Source of the DNA: Hyphomicrobiaceae bacterium
GTDB taxonomy: Bacteria; Pseudomonadota; Alphaproteobacteria; Rhizobiales; Methyloligellaceae
Direction: 5' to 3'
Assembly: GCA_020637815.1 (NCBI GenBank)
Contig: JACKJS010000001.1
Location: 248,001 to 312,000 of the forward strand
Length of the DNA stretch: 64,000 nucleotides
The notes beneath the pieces were generated by a model. It saw only the letters and a program-made list of their open reading frames with translations, searched no databases and was not told the origin of the DNA. The position numbers and the translations under genes are program-made. The stretch's first letter is position 1; each line of letters starts with the position of its first letter. Below are positions 1 to 8,096 of the stretch, piece by piece.

Positions 1-589
1 GCTCGTGGGTGCGGCGCGTGAGCTCACGCTCGGCGATCCGCTCAACTATGCGACGGATATCGGTCCCGTCATCGATCGCGAAGCGAAGGATACCCTGGAA
101 GCTCACAAGGAAAGGATGCGCGTCGAGGCCAAGGTGCTCCACGATCCGCCGCTCGATCCCGAACTTTCCCATGGGACGTTCGTTGCGCCGGCGATCTTCG
201 AGATCGCGGAGATCGGCGTCTTGGAGCGGGAGGTGTTCGGGCCGATCCTGCACGTCGTACGGTTCGACGGATCGCGTCTCGAGGATGTGTGCGAGGCCAT
301 CAACGCCACCGGCTACGGGCTGACGCTCGGCCTCCATAGTCGGATCAAGGCGACAGCGGATTTCGTCGCCGATCGCGTCAAGGTCGGCAATCTCTACGTC
401 AACCGGAACCAGATCGGCGCGGTGGTCGGCGTCCAGCCCTTCGGCGGCGAGGGGCTGTCCGGGACAGGTCCCAAGGCTGGCGGTCCTCATTACCTTGAAG
501 CCTTCGCCGTGGAGCGGGTGCGGACATCGAACCTCACGGCCTCGGGCGGTAATGCGAGCCTTTTGGCCGCTGGCGGCGATGAGAGCTGA
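1..589 (+). CDS. putA: PutA C-terminal fragment (proline dehydrogenase / P5C dehydrogenase)
   Basis: This is the last ~195 codons of a bifunctional proline utilisation protein; the 5' part lies outside the window. PutA oxidises proline to glutamate, and the visible part belongs to the aldehyde dehydrogenase (P5C dehydrogenase) domain. EVFGPILHVVRF is the aldehyde-dehydrogenase Glu-x-Phe-Gly-Pro motif. NLYVNRNQIGAVVGVQPFGG and the following GLSGTGPKAGGPHYL are characteristic of PutA rather than of generic aldehyde dehydrogenases. The catalytic Cys, the cofactor-binding region and the proline dehydrogenase domain would be upstream. The reading frame is open from the first bases, so no start can be chosen. 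It ends in a normal-looking tail with TGA at 587-589. Confidence 0.9.
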   Translation, partial: LVGAARELTLGDPLNYATDIGPVIDREAKDTLEAHKERMRVEAKVLHDPPLDPELSHGTFVAPAIFEIAEIGVLEREVFGPILHVVRFDGSRLEDVCEAINATGYGLTLGLHSRIKATADFVADRVKVGNLYVNRNQIGAVVGVQPFGGEGLSGTGPKAGGPHYLEAFAVERVRTSNLTASGGNASLLAAGGDES

Positions 590-679
590 GGCCGATCCGG
601 GATTGTGATGAGGCCAAAAATGACCATGTATAAGGGTGTCGATTTTCCCGAGATTTGAACAGCATCGCGGAGCCGGTGG

Positions 680-1396
680 ATGAGCGACCCAAAAGCCCCG
701 TCCAAGACCGCCACGGGCGATGTGGCCCGTTCCACCTCCTCATCGGCGGAACTCGATGCCTTTCTGAACAAGGTGCAGAGCTTACAGCCCGCGGCCTCGG
801 GGCGTGGCCGGCTGATCTTTGCCATGGACGCGACCATGAGCCGCCAGCCGACATGGGACCTTGCCCTGTCGCTCCAGAGCGAGATGTTCCGCGCGGTCAA
901 GGAGGTCGGCGGGCTCGACGTGCAGTTGATGTATTTTCGCGGCTTCGGCGAGTGCCGGTCGAGCCGTTGGGTCGGGGATCCCGATGCACTGGCGCGGCTC
1001 ATGCGGCAGGTCCATTGCGAGGGCGGCCACACTCAAATCCGTAAAGTTCTGTCTCACGCCCGCCAGGAGAACGAGCGCCAGACGGTCAATGCGCTGGTCT
1101 ATGTGGGCGACTGCATGGAGGAGAATATCGATACGCTAAGCCAGCTGGCGGGTGAGCTGGGGCTGGTCGGCGTGCCGGTTTTCGTGTTTCAGGAGGGCCA
1201 CGATGCGGGCGCCGAACGTGCTTTCAGAGAAATCGCGCGGCTGTCGCGCGGCGCCTATTGCCGGTTCGATGCGGGCTCCTCGGCGCAGCTGCGGGAGCTC
1301 TTGAGAGCGGTGGCGGTCTATGCGACGGGTGGACGCAAGGCGCTGGAGAACGCGAAGGGCGGCGCTGCCACGCTTCTCCTCGAACAGCTTCGTTAG
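680..1396 (+). CDS. VWA-like domain protein, cytosolic, paired with a DnaJ protein
   Basis: A 238-residue protein of unknown function with a von Willebrand A-like fold. LIFAMDATMSR near residue 50 looks like a MIDAS metal site with Thr and Ser in place of the usual D-x-S-x-S. VNALVYVGDCMEEN near residue 140 fits the core strand carrying the later acidic residue. No signal peptide or membrane segment is seen, so it probably acts in the cytoplasm. The ATG at 680 is chosen because a Ser/Thr-rich leader precedes the conserved fold. The next gene starts 8 bases after its stop, so the two are probably co-transcribed. I know similar VWA/DnaJ pairs from Rhizobiales genomes, but no defined function. 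Confidence 0.75.
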   Translation: MSDPKAPSKTATGDVARSTSSSAELDAFLNKVQSLQPAASGRGRLIFAMDATMSRQPTWDLALSLQSEMFRAVKEVGGLDVQLMYFRGFGECRSSRWVGDPDALARLMRQVHCEGGHTQIRKVLSHARQENERQTVNALVYVGDCMEENIDTLSQLAGELGLVGVPVFVFQEGHDAGAERAFREIARLSRGAYCRFDAGSSAQLRELLRAVAVYATGGRKALENAKGGAATLLLEQLR

Positions 1397-1404
1397 GCGG
1401 CCCG

Positions 1405-2109
1405 ATGGTCTACTTTCTCGCTGGCTGCCTCGTCCTCTTTCTCCTGCTGCTCGCCGGGCGTGCGCTGGTGCGGGCGAACCCGCAACAGCTTGCAATCACG
1501 ATGCGGAAGGTCGGAGGCGTCGCGCTGTTCGGCGTCGCCGGGTTCCTGGCCCTGCGCGGGGCCTTGCCGCTCGCAATCCCGATCGCCGCCTTCGCCTTGA
1601 CCCTCGTCGCCGGTGGCGGCGGTGTCGGGGGCTTCACCGGTTCCAAACAGAAGTCCAAAGGACAAACCTCGCACGTCCAGACCGAGCGGCTGGAGATGGA
1701 GCTCGACCACGACACGGGCTACATGGACGGCAAGTGTCTCGAAGGGAAGTTCGCCGGACGCACGCTCTCGTCGTTGAGCGATCGGGAAGCGATCGAGCTT
1801 TACGCCAGCTTCGAGGCGGACGGCTTCAAAGAGGCGGCCCTCATGGAAGCCTATCTGAACTGGCGCATTCCGAACTGGCAGGAGAAAACCGGAGGAACCA
1901 AGGAACGCGCCGGGCGAGGAGGCTTCTCGAAGGCGCGGATGAGCGTGGAAGAAGCGCGGGCCGTCTTGGAAGTCGGTCCCGATGCGTCGGACGAGGAGAT
2001 CCGGCAGGCCCATCGGCGCCTAATGATGAAATTGCATCCGGATCATGGCGGGTCGAACTACCTGGCCGCGCGCATCAACGAAGCCAAAGACGTTCTGCTC
2101 GGCGCCTAA
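1405..2109 (+). CDS. Membrane-anchored DnaJ (J-domain) protein
   Basis: A 234-residue protein starting at ATG 1405, eight bases after the upstream stop; the longer in-frame reading overlaps the VWA gene and is rejected. The N-terminus has two hydrophobic segments (about residues 3-20 and 35-70, the second ending in a Gly-rich turn), so it is probably an inner-membrane protein. The C-terminal ~60 residues form a J domain: SVEEARAVLEVGPDASDEEI is followed by a helix containing the diagnostic HPD tripeptide (LHPDHGG) that stimulates Hsp70 ATPase. This resembles DjlA/TerB-type co-chaperones with the J domain at the C-terminus. The partner is presumably DnaK; its role with the upstream VWA protein is unknown. 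Confidence 0.85.
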   Translation: MVYFLAGCLVLFLLLLAGRALVRANPQQLAITMRKVGGVALFGVAGFLALRGALPLAIPIAAFALTLVAGGGGVGGFTGSKQKSKGQTSHVQTERLEMELDHDTGYMDGKCLEGKFAGRTLSSLSDREAIELYASFEADGFKEAALMEAYLNWRIPNWQEKTGGTKERAGRGGFSKARMSVEEARAVLEVGPDASDEEIRQAHRRLMMKLHPDHGGSNYLAARINEAKDVLLGA

Positions 2110-2127
2110 AGTTGCGCCGCGCCGCCG

Positions 2128-3486
2128 CTATTCCGCCGCAAGCGCGATGCAGTCGAGGCTCATCCGTTTCAGCGCCTCACAGGTGTTGCGCGCATCCGAC
2201 TTGGAGAATCCGGCGAAGCGGGCGCGATACCACTCCGTATTGTTCTTCATGAAGGTCGCGGTGAAGGGCAGGTGTCCGTCGAGCAACTCCGGTGCGCGCT
2301 GGCGGACCATGCCCAAACGGTTTTGCGCGTCCGCAGGGGACGTGTAGGACCCGACCTGAACGTGATAGTTGCCCATGGTGGTCGCTGTGGCATTCGGCGC
2401 GGAAAGCCGGCTCGGTGAGGCCAGGCTCGCCTGGACGATGGGACGCGGCTGCGCCAGGGCCGGTTGCGCGACGGCCGGGAGCGGCGCCGGGGCAGGAGCT
2501 TGTGGTGCGGCCGGAGCCGGCACGGCGCTGGCAACGGCGATGGCTGGCTTACGCGAGGGGCGCGGCGGCGTCGGTGCGCCCAGGAGCGATGCGATAAGGC
2601 CGGTCGACTTCGGCTTACCCGACGTTGCCTTGGACCAGTACTGGTCGAACAGAGACACCATGGCCGCGTTACGCGACGCGCTGCTGGCACCGCCGAGCAC
2701 AACACCGACCAGATGCTTGTCGCCGCGCTCTACGGACGCCGTAAGATTGAAGCCGCTCGCGCGCGTATAGCCGGTCTTGATGCCGTTCGTGCCCTTGTAG
2801 CTGAACAGCAGCCGGTTGTGGTTGCGGTACTTCCGGCCCTTGTAATCGAAGTACTTGGTCTCGAAGACCCCATAATATTCCGGGTAGTCGCGCATGATGT
2901 GCATGGCGAGGATGGCCTGATCGCGCGCGCTGGTCAGTTGCTGGTCGTTGGGGAGACCGGACGCGTTTCGATAGGTCGTGTTCTTCATGCCCAGATTCCG
3001 TGCTGTCTGAGTCATGATGCGGGCGAAGTTCTCTTCCGTACCGCCGATATTCTCGGCGACGACGACGGCAGCATCGTTGGCGGACTTCGTCACCAGCGCA
3101 TGGATGCAGTCCTTGACCGCAATCGTCTCGCCGGGCTTGAGATAGAGCTTGGTGGGCGCCTGGCTAGCGGCGTGCTTCGAGACCTTCAGGGGCGTATCGG
3201 GCGAGAACCGGCCGGCCCGCATATAGGCGAACAGCACGTAGAGCGTCATAATCTTGGTGAGCGAGGCAGGGGAGCGCGGGGCGTCGGCCGATTGCGAATA
3301 CAGAACGTTGTTGTTGTTCGCATCGACGATGATTGCTGCTTTCACCCGCTTGTCGGCAAGCGCGTCGCCGACATTGGCCAGCGAAGCGCCGAGCCCGATC
3401 AGAACCGCCAAACCAACGCGCGCCGCATTTTGCGGCAGAGCCCAAGACCCGCGCCTCCGGCTCCGAGATTGTACCTGTACGAACAC
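2128..3486 (-). CDS. D-alanyl-D-alanine carboxypeptidase with C-terminal SPOR domain
   Basis: A periplasmic penicillin-binding protein (peptidase family S11) of 452 residues that trims the terminal D-Ala from peptidoglycan stem peptides. A signal peptide ends about residue 45 (GDALA/DKRV). The three active-site motifs are present: SxxK in SPASLTKIMTLY, SxN in KSANDAAVV and KTG in GIKTGYTRASG. A Pro/Ala-rich linker of about 60 residues follows, and the last ~75 residues (YHVQVGSYTSPADAQNRL onward) form a SPOR domain, which binds denuded glycan at division sites. It is convergent with the DnaJ gene, 18 bases away. A second S11 enzyme without SPOR lies at 50462..51658. Confidence 0.92.
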   Translation of the reverse strand: MFVQVQSRSRRRGSWALPQNAARVGLAVLIGLGASLANVGDALADKRVKAAIIVDANNNNVLYSQSADAPRSPASLTKIMTLYVLFAYMRAGRFSPDTPLKVSKHAASQAPTKLYLKPGETIAVKDCIHALVTKSANDAAVVVAENIGGTEENFARIMTQTARNLGMKNTTYRNASGLPNDQQLTSARDQAILAMHIMRDYPEYYGVFETKYFDYKGRKYRNHNRLLFSYKGTNGIKTGYTRASGFNLTASVERGDKHLVGVVLGGASSASRNAAMVSLFDQYWSKATSGKPKSTGLIASLLGAPTPPRPSRKPAIAVASAVPAPAAPQAPAPAPLPAVAQPALAQPRPIVQASLASPSRLSAPNATATTMGNYHVQVGSYTSPADAQNRLGMVRQRAPELLDGHLPFTATFMKNNTEWYRARFAGFSKSDARNTCEALKRMSLDCIALAAE

Positions 3487-3660
3487 TTGGCTTACGCCTT
3501 TCCCCGTTTGTCACGCCGCCCTACGCGCCTTGAGGCGCATCCCTCTTGGGCGGTCGCGGATCAAAATTTCCGCGTTGCAACGCCGACTAGCTAAAAAGCT
3601 AGAATTTGACGATTGCCAAAGCGTTAAGGGGAGACGTCAGACAGGGGTTGGTCGGAAGTT

Positions 3661-3708
3661 GTGCAGTGCAAAATTTTTGGTTGACCAATTTTGTGCATCG
3701 CATATATA
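3661..3708 (+). promoter_or_regulatory. Probable phasin promoter with TGCA-type repeats
   Basis: TTGACC (3681-3686) and TATATA (3703-3708) are separated by 16 bases and form a good sigma-70-type promoter 54 bases before the phasin start. TTGGT and ACCAA flank the centre as an inverted repeat (3677-3688). TGCAGTGCA (3662-3670) lies just upstream and another TGCA follows the -35 box. Phasin genes in other alphaproteobacteria are repressed by PhaR, which binds TGC-rich sites; assigning PhaR here is inference. Confidence 0.5.
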
Positions 3709-3761
3709 GAAATTTGCGTTCGCAGCAATCCGTCCCTATCCAACTCCAGAAGAGGGCCCCA

Positions 3762-4094
3762 ATGATCAAAGGTTTTGAAGAGTTTCAGAAAGTCGGCAAA
3801 GACGGTTTCGATGCCTATGTCCGTTCGTTCGGTGAGATGAACAAGGGCTTCCAGGCCATCGCTGCTGAGTTCACCGACTATTCCAAGAAGGCGTTCGAGG
3901 ATTCCACCAAGGCGTTCGAGCAGCTTGCGGGCGCGAAGTCCTTCGAGCAAGCCATCGAGATCCAGTCGCAGTTCGCCAAGAAGGCGTATGACGGCTACGT
4001 AGCTGAGATGTCCAAGATCGGCGAGATGTATGTCGGTCTGGCCAAGGATGCCTACAAGCCGGTCGAGGCGGCCATCACCAAGAAGGCCGCGTAG
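3762..4094 (+). CDS. Phasin (polyhydroxyalkanoate granule protein)
   Basis: A 110-residue, all-helical, Lys/Glu/Ala-rich protein of the phasin family, which coats polyhydroxybutyrate granules in the cytoplasm. FEEFQKVGKDGFDAYVRSFG near the N-terminus, the repeated amphipathic segments (YSKKAFEDSTKAFEQLAGAK) and the short tail EAAITKKAA are typical. The ATG at 3762 follows the promoter at 3681-3708 and an AGAAGAGGG-like ribosome site; the longer in-frame reading would run back through the promoter. A strong terminator follows, so it is a single-gene unit. It implies that the organism makes PHA storage granules. Confidence 0.88.
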   Translation: MIKGFEEFQKVGKDGFDAYVRSFGEMNKGFQAIAAEFTDYSKKAFEDSTKAFEQLAGAKSFEQAIEIQSQFAKKAYDGYVAEMSKIGEMYVGLAKDAYKPVEAAITKKAA

Positions 4095-4126
4095 CGCGAC
4101 GGCACTCCAATCTTTCTCCAAAAGAA

Positions 4127-4156
4127 GGCTCGGAGCGCTGCTCCGGGCCTTTTTTT
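4127..4156 (+). terminator. Rho-independent terminator of the phasin gene
   Basis: GGCTCGGAG (4127-4135) pairs with CTCCGGGCC (4141-4149) through a 5-base loop, with one G-T wobble. Seven T residues follow immediately. It lies 33 bases after the phasin stop codon. Confidence 0.9.
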
Positions 4157-4362
4157 ATGTCTTTTGCCGCCGCGTGCGGCACCTTGCCCATTTCCTGTCA
4201 GCAACCTCCGCTAGATTTGTATTTTCGTGTCCGGGCCGTTTGCCGCCTTTGGCACGATCACGCTACAATGGAGGCGAGATGGTTTTCGGACCTAGCAGGG
4301 CGCTCTCCCTTGGAAGAAGGCAGGCGCGGTCCCACATAGGGGACGACGATCGAAGGCTGACG

Positions 4363-4692
4363 ATGGCGCGTAATGGCGACCCGCGCCGGGACGACGACTC
4401 CGGCACACAGATTGTTACGAAGGCACGGCCGAAGACCAAGCGGCCCAGCCTCTACAAGGTGTTGTTGCTCAACGACGACTACACGCCGATGGATTTCGTC
4501 GTGTACGTCCTGGAGCGGTTCTTCAACAAACCGCCTGAGGAGGCGACCCGGATCATGCTGCACGTCCATCAGAAGGGCGTGGGCATCTGCGGGGTCTACA
4601 CTTACGAAGTCGCCGAGACTAAGGTAGCTCAAGTCACCAGCTTTGCCCGTCAGCACGAGCACCCGCTTCAATGCACGATGGAGAAAGAGTAG
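4363..4692 (+). CDS. clpS: ATP-dependent Clp protease adaptor ClpS
   Basis: A 109-residue N-recognin that delivers N-degron substrates to ClpAP. A disordered, charged N-terminal tail of about 25 residues precedes the core. The core shows the hallmark LLNDDYTPMDFVV (binding pocket for the N-terminal residue) and MLHVHQKGVGICGVYTYEVA, followed by a terminal segment with HPLQCTMEK. ATG 4363 is chosen for its fit to family length; an upstream in-frame ATG at 4279 would add 28 residues that do not look conserved. It ends 6 bases before clpA, the usual arrangement, so the two are translated from one mRNA. Confidence 0.95.
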   Translation: MARNGDPRRDDDSGTQIVTKARPKTKRPSLYKVLLLNDDYTPMDFVVYVLERFFNKPPEEATRIMLHVHQKGVGICGVYTYEVAETKVAQVTSFARQHEHPLQCTMEKE

Positions 4693-4698
4693 GAATCC

Positions 4699-7125
4699 GT
4701 GGCTTCTTTTTCGACCAGTCTTGAGCAGGCCCTGAGACGCGCACTTCAGTACGCGAACGAGCGGAGCCATGAATACGCGACGCTCGAGCATTTGCTGTTG
4801 TCTTTGCTGGATGACCGGGACGCGGCGGCCGTGATGCGCGCGTGCGACGTCGATCTCGACTTGCTGCGGGAAAAGCTGACCGCCTATATCGACAACGAGT
4901 TGTCGGGACTCGTGCTCGACAACCACGGGGATGCACAGCCCACGGCCGGTTTCCAGCGCGTCATCCACCGTGCGGTCGCCCACGTGCAGTCTAGCGGCCG
5001 GGAAGAGGTCACCGGCGCCAATGTGCTTGTCGCGATCTTCGCGGAGCGGGAGAGCCACGCGGCCTTCTTCTTGCAAGAGCAGCACATGACCCGCTTCGAT
5101 GCGGTCAACTATATGAGTCACGGGATCGCCAAGCGCGGCGGCATGTCCGATGCGCGGCCCGTGCGCGGCATCGAGGACGATGCGGCGACGGTGGACGGCG
5201 GTGACGAGAAGAAGCGCGGCGCCGATGCGCTGGAGGTCTACTGCATCAACCTGAATCAGAAGGCGCGGACGGGCCGGATCGATCCGTTGATCGGACGCGA
5301 GGCCGAGGTCCAGCGCACGATTCAGGTTCTGTGCCGGCGCCAAAAGAACAACCCCCTGTTCGTGGGCGATCCGGGCGTGGGCAAGACGGCCATCGCCGAA
5401 GGGCTCGCACGCCGAATCGTCATGGGCGACGTTCCAGAGGTCCTGTCGGACGCGACCATCTTCCAGCTGGATATGGGCGCGCTGCTGGCCGGAACGCGTT
5501 ATCGCGGCGATTTCGAGGAGCGGCTGAAGGCCGTGATGCGGGAGATCGAGAATTTCCCGGGCGCCATCATGTTCATCGACGAGATCCACACGGTGATCGG
5601 TGCGGGCGCGACCTCGGGCGGAGCCATGGACGCTTCGAACCTGTTGAAGCCGGCGCTGCAATCAGGATCTCTGCGCTGCATCGGCTCGACCACCTACAAG
5701 GAATACCGTCAGCATTTCGAGAAGGACCGAGCGCTAGTGCGGCGCTTCCAGAAGATCGACGTAAACGAGCCGTCCGTGCCCGACACGATCGAGATTCTGA
5801 AGGGGCTCAAGCCATATTTCGAGGACTTTCACCGCATCCGCTACACAAACCAGGCGATCAAGTCCGCGGTGGAGCTGTCGGCGAAATATATCCACGACCG
5901 GAAGCTTCCCGATAAGGCCATCGACGTCATCGACGAGACGGGCGCCTCGCAGATGCTGGTGCCCGAGCGCCAGCGGCGGAAGACCATCGGCGTGAAGGAG
6001 GTGGAGACCACCATCGCGACCATGGCGCGCATTCCGCCAAAGACCATCTCCAAGACGGACGCGGAGGTGCTGCACGCGATCGACGAGGACCTGAAGCGAG
6101 TCGTGTTCGGGCAGGACAAGGCCATCGAGGCGTTGGCGGCGGCAATCAAGCTGTCGCGCGCGGGTCTGCGTGAACCCGGAAAGCCGATCGGCTGCTACAT
6201 GTTCTCCGGTCCCACCGGCGTCGGTAAGACCGAGGTCGCCCGTCAGCTTGCGACGCTGCTCGGCGTCGAACTGCTGCGGTTCGACATGAGCGAGTACATG
6301 GAGCGGCACACCGTGTCGCGTCTGATCGGTGCGCCTCCCGGCTATGTGGGTTTCGACCAGGGCGGTCTCCTGACCGACGGCGTGGACCAGCATCCGCACT
6401 GCGTGCTGCTGCTCGACGAAATCGAGAAGGCCCACCCGGACCTGTTCAACATCCTTCTGCAGGTGATGGATCACGGCAAGCTGACCGATCACAACGGCAA
6501 GCATGTCGATTTCCAGAACGTGATCCTGATCATGACCACGAACGCCGGCGCGGCGGACATGGCCAAGGCGGCGATCGGGTTCAATCGCACACGCCGGGAA
6601 GGGGACGACGAGGAGGCGATCAACCGCATGTTCTCGCCGGAGTTCCGCAACCGGCTCGATGCCGTCATTCCGTTCGGCGCGCTGCCGCCGTCGGTCATCG
6701 CCCAGGTGGTCGAGAAGTTCGTGTTCCAGCTCGAAGCGCAGCTGGGCGACCGGAACATCACCATCGAGCTGACGCCGGAAGCCAACGAATGGCTTGCGAC
6801 GCGCGGCTACGACGACAAGTTCGGCGCCCGTCCGCTCGCCCGCGTCATCCAGGAGCACATCAAGAAGCCGCTGGCGGAGGAGATTCTGTTCGGCGCGTTG
6901 AAGGATGGCGGCACCGTGCGCGTGATTGTCCAGGAGAAGGACGGCGAGAAGGGGCTCGGCTTCGACTACATCTCGGCCGATACGCCGATCAAGCCGCGCG
7001 AGGCCAAGGAAGGCGCCGCCGCCAAGACGGCGAAGCGGAAGCCGAAGCGTGCGCGCAAGCCCCGCAGCAGCGCCAAGGAAAGCGGCGCTGGCTCCGTGCC
7101 AAAGGTCCCGCTCGGCGAAGACTAG
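4699..7125 (+). CDS. clpA: ClpA, ATPase subunit of ClpAP protease
   Basis: An 808-residue AAA+ unfoldase that feeds substrates to ClpP. The order is an N domain (1-145, double Clp repeats), a first ATPase domain with Walker A GDPGVGKTA and Walker B IMFIDEIHT, and a second ATPase domain with Walker A GPTGVGKTE and Walker B VLLLDEIEKAHP. The AAIGF loop near residue 632 is the ClpP-docking tripeptide region. The start is GTG at 4699. Family members usually end soon after the second ATPase domain. Here about 45 extra residues follow that are very rich in Lys, Arg and Ala (for example KTAKRKPKRARKPRSS); this basic tail is unusual and its role is unknown. Confidence 0.96.
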   Translation: MASFSTSLEQALRRALQYANERSHEYATLEHLLLSLLDDRDAAAVMRACDVDLDLLREKLTAYIDNELSGLVLDNHGDAQPTAGFQRVIHRAVAHVQSSGREEVTGANVLVAIFAERESHAAFFLQEQHMTRFDAVNYMSHGIAKRGGMSDARPVRGIEDDAATVDGGDEKKRGADALEVYCINLNQKARTGRIDPLIGREAEVQRTIQVLCRRQKNNPLFVGDPGVGKTAIAEGLARRIVMGDVPEVLSDATIFQLDMGALLAGTRYRGDFEERLKAVMREIENFPGAIMFIDEIHTVIGAGATSGGAMDASNLLKPALQSGSLRCIGSTTYKEYRQHFEKDRALVRRFQKIDVNEPSVPDTIEILKGLKPYFEDFHRIRYTNQAIKSAVELSAKYIHDRKLPDKAIDVIDETGASQMLVPERQRRKTIGVKEVETTIATMARIPPKTISKTDAEVLHAIDEDLKRVVFGQDKAIEALAAAIKLSRAGLREPGKPIGCYMFSGPTGVGKTEVARQLATLLGVELLRFDMSEYMERHTVSRLIGAPPGYVGFDQGGLLTDGVDQHPHCVLLLDEIEKAHPDLFNILLQVMDHGKLTDHNGKHVDFQNVILIMTTNAGAADMAKAAIGFNRTRREGDDEEAINRMFSPEFRNRLDAVIPFGALPPSVIAQVVEKFVFQLEAQLGDRNITIELTPEANEWLATRGYDDKFGARPLARVIQEHIKKPLAEEILFGALKDGGTVRVIVQEKDGEKGLGFDYISADTPIKPREAKEGAAAKTAKRKPKRARKPRSSAKESGAGSVPKVPLGED

Positions 7126-7155
7126 GCGTCGCGCATCACCACAGATCAACGTGCC

Positions 7156-7187
7156 ATGGCCGGGTGCTCAGAGAGAGCCCCGGCCAT
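7156..7187. terminator. Bidirectional hairpin between clpA and the HIT gene
   Basis: ATGGCCGGG (7156-7164) pairs perfectly with CCCGGCCAT (7179-7187). Inside it GCTC pairs with GAGC around an AGAGA loop, with a single bulged T. No clear T run follows on either strand, but it sits between two convergent genes (clpA ends at 7125, the HIT gene ends at 7206), where a shared terminator is expected. Confidence 0.6.
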
Positions 7188-7205
7188 GACTATTGTTGGC
7201 GAAAG

Positions 7206-7631
7206 CTAGGCTGCTAGCACGGCCCTGATCTTCTCGGCCGTGGCTTTGAGGTCGTCCGGGTCGGCCATGTCGCCTGCGTGCGGTTTGACGGGCACGCCTT
7301 CCTTGATCGGGACGATATGGACGTGCAAGTGGAACACGGTTTGCCCCGCGGCCGCGCCGTTGAACTGCTGGATCAGCACGCCGTCGGCACCGACAGCTTT
7401 CTTAATCTTCGGGGCGAGGGCCTGGACGACGGCCATCAACTTTCCGAGCCCTTCGGGCGTGATCCCGAACAAATCCGCCGCCGGCTCCTTGGTGATCACC
7501 AGCGCATGGCCTTCCGTCCGCGGCATGATGTCGAGGAAGGCGAAGGTGTCGTCGTCCTCGTAAAGCTTGTGGCTGGGGATCTCGCCCATGAGAATTTTGG
7601 CGAAGATGTTCTCCGGATCGTAGGCCGCCAT
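7206..7631 (-). CDS. HIT family nucleotide hydrolase
   Basis: A 141-residue histidine-triad protein. These cytosolic enzymes split nucleoside phosphoramidates or related AMP conjugates. The catalytic triad motif HLHVHIVPI is present near residue 100. IFAKILMGEIPSHKLYEDDD at the N-terminus and ALVITKEPAADLFGI match the HINT-type family closely, as does the length. The ATG at 7631 is used because MAAYDPENIFAKI fits the family start. It is convergent with clpA and stands alone. Confidence 0.93.
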   Translation of the reverse strand: MAAYDPENIFAKILMGEIPSHKLYEDDDTFAFLDIMPRTEGHALVITKEPAADLFGITPEGLGKLMAVVQALAPKIKKAVGADGVLIQQFNGAAAGQTVFHLHVHIVPIKEGVPVKPHAGDMADPDDLKATAEKIRAVLAA

Positions 7632-7829
7632 GGCGTCGGTCGCTCCTTTGCAAGTGTCTTCTTGTCGTGTGTTCCGGTGTGCGCGTTTTCGGAATCATTT
7701 CGATTCCTTAGAGACGAAAGGTCAACCGGTTCGTGAGCCTGGTCGTCCGCACGGAACTCCGGCCGGGAGCAATCCGTTTATTCTCACTCAGGCACGTGAA
7801 GGGAAGTTCCAGACTGGCGGCAGGCTGCC

Positions 7830-7859
7830 ATGACGCCGCCTAACATATTGTGCTACAAT
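7830..7859 (+). promoter_or_regulatory. Candidate dodecin promoter
   Basis: TACAAT (7854-7859) is a good -10 box. ATGACG (7830-7835) is a partial -35 match 18 bases upstream. It lies 37 bases before the dodecin start in the otherwise empty 264-bp space after the HIT gene. The -35 match is only 4 of 6. Confidence 0.35.
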
Positions 7860-7895
7860 ATTTTTCTAGAAGCTCCAGCCCCCAAGGAGGTTCAT

Positions 7896-8096
7896 ATGAC
7901 CATGCTGAAAGTGATCGAAGTCCTGGCCGAGTCCGACAAGAGCTGGGAAGACGCCGCGCAATCGGCCGTCAAAACGGCGCAGGAGAGCGTGCGCAACGTG
8001 CGCTCCATCTACGTCAAAAACCTCGAAGCGTCCGTCGAGAACGGCAAGATCAAGAAGTACCGCGTCAACGGCAAGATCTCGTTCGTGCTGGACTAG
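7896..8096 (+). CDS. Dodecin, small flavin-binding protein
   Basis: A 66-residue protein of the dodecin family, which forms hollow dodecamers that bind flavins and probably store or protect FMN/FAD. LKVIEVLAESDKSWEDAAQS, then SAVKTAQESVRNVRSIYVKN and a last beta strand YRVNGKISFVLD match the beta-alpha-beta-beta fold and length of the family. The start at ATG 7896 is set by a near-perfect ribosome site AAGGAGG (7884-7890) five bases upstream. The gene overlaps the 3' end of the convergent acyltransferase gene by 4 bases. Confidence 0.9.
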   Translation: MTMLKVIEVLAESDKSWEDAAQSAVKTAQESVRNVRSIYVKNLEASVENGKIKKYRVNGKISFVLD

